The notes under the pieces were generated by a model. That model saw only the letters and a program-made list of their open reading frames with translations, was not told the DNA's origin and did no database searches. The translations under genes and the position numbers were made by a program. From assembly GCA_031376455.1 (NCBI GenBank), contig JANMDU010000058.1, forward strand, positions 53,826 through 117,825: 64,000 bases of DNA. Direction: 5' to 3'. Shown piece by piece: positions 1-7,134 of this stretch (positions are counted from its first letter, which is position 1; every line of letters begins with the position of its first letter). The DNA is from JANMDU01 sp031376455 (GTDB lineage: Bacteria > Pseudomonadota > Gammaproteobacteria > Burkholderiales > Burkholderiaceae_C).

Positions 1-453
1 GATGTGGTGAAAGACATCTTGGCCAAAGTGCATGGCAAAAACGCTGGCACGGGCCCCAAAGATGAAGTCGGATCTGTGCTCTATATGCGCGGCGTGGTCG
101 GCGCGATGCTCTCGGTAGAAGGCGCGCGTACAGCGCAAGAGCGCTTTGGCAAGGGCAAGCCTGTGACGGGCGAGCAAGCACGCTGGGGCTACGAAAATTT
201 GAACTTGACGCAAGCCAAGCTCGATGCACTCGGCTTTAAAGGCGTGATGCGCCCCGTCTCCACCAGCTGCGCCGATCACATGGGCTCGGCTTGGGCGCGC
301 GTGCATACATGGGACGGCGCGAAGTTCTCTTGGTCTTCAGATTGGCTGCAAGCCGACAACGCGATCATTCGCCCACTCGTGAAAGCTTCGGCTGATCGTT
401 ATGGTACTGAGAAAAAACTTAGCCGCCGCGAAGCCAGCGATTGTGGTTCCTAA
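1..453 (+). CDS. branched-chain amino acid-type ABC transporter substrate-binding protein, C-terminal part
   Basis: This is the last roughly 150 codons of a periplasmic substrate-binding protein; the frame is open through base 1, so the start lies upstream. The segment (ALGFKGVMRPVSTSCADHMG, then WLQADNAIIRPLVKASADRY) reads like the C-terminal lobe of LivK-type binding proteins of the Burkholderiales set that accompanies aromatic or acyl-CoA ligase genes. The next gene is a LivF-type ATPase and the one after it a PaaK-like ligase, so the imported ligand may be an aromatic or carboxylic acid rather than an amino acid; that is inference from context. The permease genes and LivG would be expected to the left of the window. 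Family call is firm, ligand unknown. Confidence 0.8.
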   Translation, partial: DVVKDILAKVHGKNAGTGPKDEVGSVLYMRGVVGAMLSVEGARTAQERFGKGKPVTGEQARWGYENLNLTQAKLDALGFKGVMRPVSTSCADHMGSAWARVHTWDGAKFSWSSDWLQADNAIIRPLVKASADRYGTEKKLSRREASDCGS

Positions 454-564
454 TCGGAACCCACCCCCTGAGCCGCTAACGCGTCTTCCCCCTCTGCTGC
501 GCGAGGGGGACACCGCCAGCCGACTGGCAAAGCCAGATCGGCGGCGGTTGCTGGGAACACAGCT

Positions 565-621
565 AGAGCAGGATTCTCCTGCTCTCAAATCACAAGGTCG
601 CGTGCGATCTTGTGATTTGAG
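565..621 (+). promoter_or_regulatory. tandem strong hairpins immediately upstream of livF
   Basis: Two adjoining perfect inverted repeats lie in the gap between the binding protein and livF. The first has 9-bp arms AGAGCAGGA and TCCTGCTCT around a 3-base loop (565-585). The second has 13-bp arms CTCAAATCACAAG (584-596) and CTTGTGATTTGAG (609-621), extended by inner pairs to a four-base loop. The ATG of livF follows 13 bases later with no good ribosome-binding site. A further C-rich/G-rich hairpin (488-494 with 503-509) lies upstream. There is no U-run, so this is not a simple terminator. It may stabilise or separate the binding-protein part of the transcript from livF, or it may be an intergenic repeat. 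Confidence 0.6.
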
Positions 622-633
622 AAAGCTCACACC

Positions 634-1482
634 ATGACCACTCCCACAGCTGCTGAGGCAAGCAATATCGTCCTCAATGTCAACGGCATTGAGGTGATCT
701 ACAACCACGTGATCTTGGTGCTCAAGGGCGTGTCGCTGCAAGTGCCGCAGAGCTCGATTGTGGCGCTGCTCGGCGGCAATGGCGCGGGCAAGACGACGAC
801 CTTGCGCGCTGTATCTAACCTTCTCTCCGGCGAGCGAGGCGCAGTCACCAAGGGCAGCATTGAGCTGCGAGGCGAGCGCATTGAAAATCTCACGCCGGCG
901 GATTTGGTCAAGCGCGGCGTGGTGCAGGTGATGGAAGGGCGGCATTGTTTTGCTCACCTCACGATTGAAGAGAATTTGCTCACCGGCGCTTACACCGTGA
1001 AAAACAAAGCGCAGATTGCCGCAAATTTGGAGAAGGTCTACAACTACTTTCCGCGCTTGAAGACGCGCCGCACTAGCCAAGCGGCCTACACCTCTGGCGG
1101 CGAGCAACAAATGTGTGCGATTGGCCGCGCGCTGATGGCCAATCCAACGATGGTGCTTCTCGATGAGCCATCGATGGGTCTGGCGCCGCAGATCGTGGAA
1201 GAGGTGTTCAACATCGTGAAAGATTTGAACCAAAAAGAAAAGACGACTTTTCTTCTTGCCGAGCAAAACACCAACATGGCACTGCGCTACTCGGATTACG
1301 GCTACATCTTGGAATCCGGCCGCATCGTGATGGACGGTAAAGCTGCCGATCTCGCGTCGAATGAAGATGTGAAAGAGTTCTACCTGGGTGTGGGCAAATC
1401 GGCTGATGGCGAAGAAGCTGGTAGCCGCAAGAGCTTCAAAGATGGCAAGAGCTACAAGCGCAGGAAGCGTTGGTTGGCGTAG
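634..1482 (+). CDS. livF: branched-chain amino acid-type ABC transporter ATP-binding protein LivF
   Basis: Cytoplasmic ATPase of an ABC importer, 282 residues. Walker A is GGNGAGKTT at about residues 48-56, the signature is SGGEQQM at about 153-159, Walker B is MVLLDEPSMG, and the H-loop position reads AEQN (glutamine instead of histidine), as in LivF proteins. It is longer than the roughly 235 residues of E. coli LivF because of a short N-terminal addition and a basic C-terminal tail rich in K and R. It follows the binding protein in the same direction and precedes a PaaK-like ligase, so it probably serves uptake of a substrate that the ligase then activates. That coupling is inference. Confidence 0.9.
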   Translation: MTTPTAAEASNIVLNVNGIEVIYNHVILVLKGVSLQVPQSSIVALLGGNGAGKTTTLRAVSNLLSGERGAVTKGSIELRGERIENLTPADLVKRGVVQVMEGRHCFAHLTIEENLLTGAYTVKNKAQIAANLEKVYNYFPRLKTRRTSQAAYTSGGEQQMCAIGRALMANPTMVLLDEPSMGLAPQIVEEVFNIVKDLNQKEKTTFLLAEQNTNMALRYSDYGYILESGRIVMDGKAADLASNEDVKEFYLGVGKSADGEEAGSRKSFKDGKSYKRRKRWLA

Positions 1483-1515
1483 TGTCCAACAAACAAGATT
1501 TTTAAACGAAATGAG

Positions 1516-1563
1516 TAGTTAGCCGGCGTATCTGCTGCGCAAATTGCTATTAAATTTATAGTG
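1516..1563 (-). repeat. element A copy 1 (intergenic)
   Basis: On the minus strand it reads ACTATAAATTTAATAGC, then TTTGCGCAG, then ATACGCCGGCTAA. It lies between livF and the PaaK-like gene and ends 26 bases before the ATG of the latter. Confidence 0.85.
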
Positions 1564-1589
1564 AATAAGATGATCGCAGGAGTGATGCA

Positions 1590-2870
1590 ATGACGGACTT
1601 TTTTGACGCACTGGAGGCGCGAAGCTCCATGGAGCGCGAAGCTGCACTCATGGCCGCGCTGCATACACAAATTGCACATGCGCAAAAGCACACTGCTGCT
1701 TTCGCTGAGATTTTGAAGGGCGTGGATGCTGCTGCAATCACCAGTCGCACGGCGCTCGCCAAGCTGCCGGTGACGCGCAAAACGCAATTGCAAGAACGCC
1801 AAAAAGCAGCGCACTCTGCAGGCAGTGATGTGTTTGGCGGCTTCTCTAGCCTCATACGCAAGAGCGGCTCTGGCAAGGATTCAGGCATGGGACGTATCTT
1901 TTCCAGCCCTGGCCCGATCTACGAGCCCGAAGGAAAGAGCGCAGACTATTGGCGCGCAGGCCGCGCCGTCTTCGCTGCGGGCTTTCGTGCAGGCGATCTG
2001 GCGCACAATGCATTTAGCTACCACATGACGCCTGGCGCCTACATGATGGAGAGCGGCGCACACGCGGTGGGTTGCACTGTTTTCCCCGCTGGCACAGGGC
2101 AAACGGAGCAGCAATTGCAAGCCATGGCTGAGCTGCAACCTGATGGCTATTTAGGCACGCCGAGTTTCCTCAAAATCTTAGTGGAAAAAGCCCATGAAGC
2201 GAATCAAAAATTAAGCCTCAAAAAAGGCTTGGTGAGCGGCGAGGCCTTCCCTCCCAGCTTGCGCGATTGGTTCACTGAGCGCGATATGCATATTTACCAG
2301 TGCTACGCCACAGCTGATCTCGGCTTGATTGCTTACGAGACTGCAGCCAGAGAAGGCTTGATCCTCGATGAAGGCGTGATTGTGGAAATCGTGCGCCCAG
2401 GCACGGGCGATGTGGTGCCGGAAGGCGAAGTGGGCGAATTGGTCGTGACGTCGCTCAATCCCATCTACCCGCTGATTCGTTTCGGCACCGGCGATTTATC
2501 CGCTGTGCTGCCCGGCACTTGTCCCACGGGCCGCACGAATACACGCATCAAAGGCTGGATGGGGCGCGCCGATCAAACCACCAAAATTCGCGGCATGTTT
2601 GTGCATCCGGCTCAGGTGGCCGAAGTCGTCAAGCGTTTCCCAGAAATCACGAGAGCCCGCCTTGTGGTCAGTGGCGAGATGGCCAATGATCAAATGCTGC
2701 TCAAAGTAGAAACAACCCATATAGGCAAGCTTGACAACACAGCTTTCCAAGAAAAAATCGCGCATGCACTGCGAGACGTTACTAAGCTTCGCAGCGATGT
2801 GCAGCTGCTACAAATCGGTAGCCTGCCCAACGACGGCAAGGTGATTGAGGATGTGCGGAGTTATCAGTAG
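1590..2870 (+). CDS. phenylacetate-CoA ligase-like AMP-forming enzyme
   Basis: 426-residue member of the PaaK branch of adenylate-forming ligases, which join a carboxylic acid to CoA with ATP. The fold is suggested by the central YLGTPSFLKILVEKA segment, the acidic-aromatic YQCYATADLGLIAYE region, the hinge IRFGTGDLSAVL and the C-terminal GRADQTTKIRGMFVHPAQV motif typical of PaaK (K-R-G-M-F-V-h-P). The glycine-rich P-loop reads RKSGSGKDSG, a divergent form. It sits downstream of liv-type transporter genes, an arrangement common in Burkholderiales. The ATG is preceded by AGGAG about 8 bases upstream, which supports this start. The substrate cannot be read from the sequence; phenylacetate itself is not implied, since no paa ring-epoxidase genes are visible. 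Confidence 0.8.
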   Translation: MTDFFDALEARSSMEREAALMAALHTQIAHAQKHTAAFAEILKGVDAAAITSRTALAKLPVTRKTQLQERQKAAHSAGSDVFGGFSSLIRKSGSGKDSGMGRIFSSPGPIYEPEGKSADYWRAGRAVFAAGFRAGDLAHNAFSYHMTPGAYMMESGAHAVGCTVFPAGTGQTEQQLQAMAELQPDGYLGTPSFLKILVEKAHEANQKLSLKKGLVSGEAFPPSLRDWFTERDMHIYQCYATADLGLIAYETAAREGLILDEGVIVEIVRPGTGDVVPEGEVGELVVTSLNPIYPLIRFGTGDLSAVLPGTCPTGRTNTRIKGWMGRADQTTKIRGMFVHPAQVAEVVKRFPEITRARLVVSGEMANDQMLLKVETTHIGKLDNTAFQEKIAHALRDVTKLRSDVQLLQIGSLPNDGKVIEDVRSYQ

Positions 2871-2872
2871 TT

Positions 2873-2936
2873 GCTACTGATTTAATAGCGCTTTGCGCAG
2901 TGAATACGCCGGCAAACAGCCGAAAAGGCTTAAAAA
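2873..2936 (+). repeat. element A copy 2 (intergenic, near full length)
   Basis: Almost complete copy: CTACTGATTTAATAGC, GCTTTGCGCAG, GAATACGCCGGCAA, GCCGAAAAGGCTT. It begins just after the stop of the PaaK-like gene and ends two bases before the stop of the convergent rhodanese-like gene. Its final AGCC/GGCT arms could form a small hairpin. Confidence 0.9.
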
Positions 2937-2937
2937 A

Positions 2938-3483
2938 TCAGTTCAGAGCCATCCTGACGGGCGAATCACGCTCTAGCAACGCGCTCGTACGCACGCGGCT
3001 GCCGGCCATGCGAGAAGAGCTTGCAGGCGCATCAAAGGAAACGAGATACTGCGGTACGCGTGGGCGAGATACAGTCTCTGTCGTCAGTCCATGCCCGCGC
3101 AGAGTCCATTCTTGTACGCCGCCAACCAGCCAAAGGACGCGACCCGAAGTGACCACAGCGAGGCGCTCCCACAAAGCCTTCGCGTTCGCATCGCCTGCAT
3201 CGCCCATCACGAGCACGGTGCGCGAGCTGTCAATGCCAGCGTTTGCTAGCAAAGCAGCCAAGTTTTGCAAAGGCAATGACGCGGCATCGGCGGGAAGCGA
3301 TGCTGCCTGCGCTAAGTGACCTAGGGCAAACGCATCAGCGCCGCGCACATCCACCACATACGCGCCTTGCGCCACAGCGCTTTGCGCATCATCAGCAGAC
3401 ACGGCAGACTGCTGGCCAGCGTGAACCGGCGCGATCAGCAAAAATAAAAGAAAAGCAGCCCAGATCAAGCGAATATTTTTCAT
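2938..3483 (-). CDS. exported rhodanese-like protein lacking the catalytic cysteine
   Basis: 181 residues. An N-terminal signal peptide (hydrophobic IWAAFLLFLLIAPVHA, cleavage near residue 22) is followed by one rhodanese domain: YVVDVRGADAFALGHLAQA and VLWLVGGVQEWTLRGHG are typical family landmarks. At the active-site loop, where sulfurtransferases carry a cysteine, the sequence is VLVMGDAGDANA, so the persulfide-forming cysteine is absent. This resembles the inactive N-terminal domain of two-domain thiosulfate sulfurtransferases. It is probably periplasmic and non-catalytic, perhaps binding or structural. It is convergent with the PaaK-like gene, with element A between the two stops. Confidence 0.75.
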   Translation of the reverse strand: MKNIRLIWAAFLLFLLIAPVHAGQQSAVSADDAQSAVAQGAYVVDVRGADAFALGHLAQAASLPADAASLPLQNLAALLANAGIDSSRTVLVMGDAGDANAKALWERLAVVTSGRVLWLVGGVQEWTLRGHGLTTETVSRPRVPQYLVSFDAPASSSRMAGSRVRTSALLERDSPVRMALN

Positions 3484-3690
3484 AAGAAAACAGACTTTAG
3501 AGGCAGGGCGACATGCCGTCCAATACAGAGTTGTCAGATGCTCATGGCTTAAAGATATAAAGCGATAAGCCCATGATTCATATGGGATTTCGGGTAAGTC
3601 CTAGGGCTTGAAGAGTGGTTAACACGTAGCCCAAATAGCGTTTTGCCGCGTTAATATGTTGCAAGTCTTTTTTATTTCTTGGAGAAACCT

Positions 3691-4692
3691 ATGACTCTGT
3701 TTAATCGCCGCCTTACCCTCGTCGCAGCTTGCGCGGCTGCTATGGCAGCCGCCATGCCCGCAACTGCGCAAGATTTCCCGATCAAAGACAAGCCGATCAC
3801 CATCGTGGTGCCGTTTGCAGCGGGCGGCCCGACCGATCGCGTCGCACGCGATTTGGCTTTTTCACTGGCGAAGCCTTTGGGTGCGACCGTGGTGGTCGAC
3901 AACGCCGCTGGCGGCCCTGGCGGCTTGATTGGTGCGAGCAAAGTGGCCAAAGGCACGCCCGATGGCCACATGCTACTCGTGCATCACATCTCGATGGGCG
4001 TCTTTCCATCGCTCGTGCGCAATTTGCCATTCAACGTGCAAACAGATTTTGAATATTTGGGCATGATTAACGAAGTGCCCATGACTTTGATTGGCCGCAC
4101 CAGCTTGCCCGCCAACAATTTTGCCGAGCTACGCACATGGGCCAATGCCAACAAAGGTAAGATTAATTTGGCTAACGCTGGCATCGCCTCTGCATCGCAT
4201 CTGTGCGGCATGCTCATTCAAACCGCCCTCGGGGTGGACATGACAACCGTGCCCTACAAAGGCACAGCGCCAGCGATGAATGATTTGCTGGGCGGCCAAG
4301 TGGATTTGATGTGTGATCAAACCACCAACACCTCTGGGCAAATTGAAGGCAAGAAAGTCAAAGCGTTCGGCGTGACGACCGCTAAGCGCTTGACTACGCC
4401 TGCTCTGAAAGACTTGCCAACGCTGCAAGAAGCCGGTTTGAAGGATTTCCAAGTCGGCATTTGGCATGGCCTGTATGCACCCAAAGGCACTCCGCCTGCC
4501 GTGCAGAAGAAAATCAACGATGCTTTGCAGATGGCTCTAAAAGATCCTGAGTTCATCAAAAAGCAAGAAGCACTTGGCGCGGTGATCTTCACAGACAAGC
4601 GCGTGGAAATGGCGGATCACAAGCGCTTTGTGGCCAGTGAAATTGCCAAATGGGCGCCAGTGATCAAAGCCTCTGGTGTTTATGCAGACTAA
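3691..4692 (+). CDS. Bug/TctC-family tripartite tricarboxylate transporter binding protein
   Basis: Periplasmic binding protein of the Bug family, 333 residues. Signal peptide RRLTLVAACAAAMAAAMPATAQ precisely as expected in split form: RRLTLVAACAAAMAA then AMPATAQ. Mature protein shows the family landmarks ITIVVPFAAGGPTDRVAR near the start, DNAAGGPGGLIGAS, and VPYKGTAPAMNDLLGGQVD in the middle. The ATG at 3691 is chosen over an upstream TTG at 3679 because GGAG lies 6 bases before it. No membrane subunits (TctA/TctB) are visible, as is usual for orphan Bug proteins. A rho-independent terminator follows. Ligand unknown; dicarboxylates, aromatic acids or amides are typical for the family. Confidence 0.9.
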   Translation: MTLFNRRLTLVAACAAAMAAAMPATAQDFPIKDKPITIVVPFAAGGPTDRVARDLAFSLAKPLGATVVVDNAAGGPGGLIGASKVAKGTPDGHMLLVHHISMGVFPSLVRNLPFNVQTDFEYLGMINEVPMTLIGRTSLPANNFAELRTWANANKGKINLANAGIASASHLCGMLIQTALGVDMTTVPYKGTAPAMNDLLGGQVDLMCDQTTNTSGQIEGKKVKAFGVTTAKRLTTPALKDLPTLQEAGLKDFQVGIWHGLYAPKGTPPAVQKKINDALQMALKDPEFIKKQEALGAVIFTDKRVEMADHKRFVASEIAKWAPVIKASGVYAD

Positions 4693-4720
4693 TGCCTGCT
4701 GAATAGCGTTCATCATCAAA

Positions 4721-4746
4721 AGCCACCTCAGTCAGGTGGCTTTTTT
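4721..4746 (+). terminator. rho-independent terminator after the first Bug gene
   Basis: Perfect stem AGCCACCT and AGGTGGCT around a four-to-five-base loop, followed by six T residues, 28 bases after the stop codon. Confidence 0.9.
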
Positions 4747-4907
4747 CATGGGCGGCGCGGGTGTTCACCGATGCGCGTGCGATTTGGCTGCGTAATACTT
4801 TGCAGCATGCCTACGCTGCGTCTTATCGATTCGATCACTGAATTATCTTTACAGGATGTGGGCAGCACATTGCTTAGTGACGATCACAAACACATCAGAG
4901 ATTTATC

Positions 4908-5960
4908 ATGACACCAATTTTCTCATCATTTTTTAAGCAAAAGAGGCCTTTTGCCGGCATATATACTGCGTGGAATGCTACTATTTTCATAGCAGTTATT
5001 ATGGCACTACAACTCGGCCTATCAATTACTGCCTTTGCGCAAGCGTGGCCCAGCAAGCCAGTGCGCATCGTTGTGCCCTTCGCAGCGGGCGGCACGACCG
5101 ATATCTTGGCGCGAGCGATTGCGCCTGAATTACAAAGAGCTTTTGGGCAAGCCTTCGTCGTCGAAAACCGCGCTGGAGCGGGGGGCAATGTGGGCGCGGA
5201 GCTTGTCGCAAAGAGCAATGATGGCCACACGATCCTCATGGGCACGGTAGGAACGCACGGCATCAACAAAGCACTTTATCCCAGCTTGCCCTTCGATCCT
5301 GTCAAAGATTTTTCTCCAATCACTGTGGTGGCCTATGTGCCCAATGTGATGGTGATGAATGCAGAGAAAGCGCGCACTTTGAATATCAACTCAGTACAAG
5401 ATTTCATCAGGTACGCCAAAGCCAACCCCGGTAAGCTGAATATGGCCTCCAGCGGCAACGGCACCTCGATTCACTTGGCTGGCGAGCTGTTCAAAAGCAT
5501 GGGCGATGTGTTCATGGTGCATTTCCCGTATCGCGGCTCAGGCCCTGCCCTGCTGGATTTGATGGGCGGCAGCATGGATTTGATGTTTGACAATTTGCCT
5601 TCCGCTTTGCCGCAGATCAAAGCAGGAAAATTGAAAGCCTTGGCTGTGACGAGCAGCGCTCGCTCGAGCGCTCTGCCCGATGCCCCCACGGTCGAACAAG
5701 CAGGTGGCGCGGCGATGAAGGGTTTTGAAGCCAGCAGTTGGTTTGGCTTGCTCGCGCCTTCATCCATGCCGGCCGCTCAGGTGCAACGCTTGCAACAAGA
5801 AACCGCCAAGGCGCTGGATCGCGCTGAAGTCAAAGACAAACTCGTCGCCCAAGGCGCATTGCCCGGGGGAAATAGTCCCGCAGATTTTGCCAAACACATT
5901 GATGCAGAAATCGCCAAATGGGCGAAAGTAGTCAAGGCATCTGGCGCGAAGGTCGATTAA
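4908..5960 (+). CDS. Bug/TctC-family binding protein with repeat-derived signal peptide
   Basis: 350 residues, Bug family: VRIVVPFAAGGTTDILARAI, ENRAGAGGNVGAELV and VHFPYRGSGPALLDLMGG are diagnostic. The N-terminus is longer than usual: about 20 residues (FAGIYTAWNATIFIAV) are encoded by an inverted copy of element A, after which the hydrophobic segment MALQLGLSITAFAQA leads into the cleavage site. A shorter start at the internal ATG (MALQLG, base 5002) is possible and would exclude the repeat, but no clear ribosome-binding site was found for it apart from sequence within the repeat. It follows the previous Bug gene after a terminator, so it is probably transcribed separately. Ligand unknown. 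Confidence 0.85.
   Translation: MTPIFSSFFKQKRPFAGIYTAWNATIFIAVIMALQLGLSITAFAQAWPSKPVRIVVPFAAGGTTDILARAIAPELQRAFGQAFVVENRAGAGGNVGAELVAKSNDGHTILMGTVGTHGINKALYPSLPFDPVKDFSPITVVAYVPNVMVMNAEKARTLNINSVQDFIRYAKANPGKLNMASSGNGTSIHLAGELFKSMGDVFMVHFPYRGSGPALLDLMGGSMDLMFDNLPSALPQIKAGKLKALAVTSSARSSALPDAPTVEQAGGAAMKGFEASSWFGLLAPSSMPAAQVQRLQQETAKALDRAEVKDKLVAQGALPGGNSPADFAKHIDAEIAKWAKVVKASGAKVD
4936..4993 (-). repeat. element A copy 3 (inside Bug signal-peptide region)
   Basis: On the minus strand: GCTATGAAAATAGTAGC, ACGCAGTATATATGCCGGC, AAAAGGCCTC. It is inverted relative to the gene and is read in the frame AGIYTAWNATIFIA, the only stop-free frame of this orientation. Confidence 0.85.
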
Positions 5961-5972
5961 AACGAACCCTCT

Positions 5973-6278
5973 TCAAACACCCCAAGTGATGGGAGTTTTG
6001 GCTTTCGCGCTGCGTTCCATCAGCAGCACCAGCGGCCAAGCGCGGGTGCGCAGGCTGATGCGCTTATTGCCTTTTTCTTCGGGCTCATCTGAGGTTGCTC
6101 CCGAAGACTCTTCCGAGGCAATTGCTGCTTCAAGTGCGGCTTGAGCAGCCACCATTTGTTCGGGCAACAAAATTCCTTTGGCGTCAATGCCTTTGCCCAT
6201 GATCTCCAAGACTTGTCGGCCTGTAGCCTCCAGCATGATCACATCGCCGCTGGCATCAGATTTGAATTTGTAGAGCAT
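5973..6278 (-). CDS. DUF1840 family protein
   Basis: Small cytoplasmic protein of 101 residues that begins LYKFKSDASGDVIMLEATGR, the signature opening of the DUF1840 family found mainly in betaproteobacteria. The middle is alanine- and glutamate-rich (AAQAALEAAIASEE) and the C-terminus ends in a short conserved RTRAWPLVLLMERSAKA segment. Its ATG overlaps the TGA of the preceding gene in an ATGA junction, so the two genes are translationally coupled. Function unknown in the family. Confidence 0.85.
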   Translation of the reverse strand: MLYKFKSDASGDVIMLEATGRQVLEIMGKGIDAKGILLPEQMVAAQAALEAAIASEESSGATSDEPEEKGNKRISLRTRAWPLVLLMERSAKAKTPITWGV

Positions 6279-6967
6279 CAGACTTTACCTTTGTTGACTG
6301 GGGGCAGCTCATCGCCAAGCGAAACCGGGCGTGTGGCGGGGAATTCAGAAGCGCCAAAGCTGGAGTTGTTCACGGGTATCGTCTCAATAAATCCAGTGAT
6401 CGGTGCGGCTACCTCCATGGCATCAGAGCCCGGCGCGCGGGGCTCTGGCGAAAGCGGCGCATCCGTCTTGCGCTGCGACAGGGAAGCACGCAACTGATCG
6501 TAGGCTACAGCACGCGAACTGACCGTCTCAGGCCACCACGCTTGGCTGCTTGAAAGCTCATCATGCGGGCAACCCGCATCGGGCAAGATGCGCCAGAGCA
6601 CCGCTCGCACAGCGCGTGCTACATTCCTATCGTCCTCGCGAATGCGCTTGAGGACTTGCTGCTCAAATGCGCTGGATTGTGCCCAGAGCTGTTCATCCCA
6701 AACACGCAAGCTCACCTGTAATTGAAAGTAAGCATTATCGTCGTCCGCAATCGTGACGACCTCGTAGCTCAACCAGTGGACGGGAATACCAAAGAAGCTG
6801 GCTGTGCGAAATGCTGCTGCCCGCACGATCTCTCTGGCAGCTTTCACATTCTGGAGTTCGACGTTGAGCGGTATCGGCTTGCCTTCCATGTCAAAGTAGC
6901 CTGTTGAAGGCGAGTCTGCATCAGCTTGATCAGGAGTTTTACCGAGGATTGTTTTAAGCCAGCTCAC
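6278..6967 (-). CDS. hypothetical protein, about 229 residues
   Basis: No family recognised. The GTG at 6967 (VSWLKTILGKTPDQADADS) is preferred over more upstream candidates because AGAG lies about 8 bases upstream and the residues before it look non-coding. The protein opens with a WLK amphipathic helix, has an alpha/beta middle containing FGIPVHWLSYEVVTIADDDN, and ends in a proline-rich, low-complexity tail. No signal peptide or membrane segment is seen. It is the first gene of a two-gene unit with the DUF1840 gene (ATGA overlap), which suggests a shared but unknown task. Confidence 0.65.
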   Translation of the reverse strand: MSWLKTILGKTPDQADADSPSTGYFDMEGKPIPLNVELQNVKAAREIVRAAAFRTASFFGIPVHWLSYEVVTIADDDNAYFQLQVSLRVWDEQLWAQSSAFEQQVLKRIREDDRNVARAVRAVLWRILPDAGCPHDELSSSQAWWPETVSSRAVAYDQLRASLSQRKTDAPLSPEPRAPGSDAMEVAAPITGFIETIPVNNSSFGASEFPATRPVSLGDELPPVNKGKV

Positions 6968-7134
6968 TGTTTTTATCTCTGAGTTTTGATTTGATTGATT
7001 GTAGTGAAGGGAAAAATGGGCACAGTGACCGCTCAACCCAAAAATTGACCGCTGAGCGATTGGTCTTGACACGCCGTAGATCAGGGCAGCCGCCACATCG
7101 TTTGACAAAAGAATAGTTTAGGTTTAAATTATTC

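Noticed and set aside
337..1277. Long minus-strand frames across livF and similar frames opposite uvrA, rne and pyk
   Set aside because: Shadows of the real genes on the other strand; they lack family matches.
3625..3680. Possible element A remnant (AAATAGCGTTTTGCCGCG, TTAATATG) before the first Bug gene
   Set aside because: Only parts of the core match; no GCCGGC in place. Too weak to count, but worth including in a profile search.
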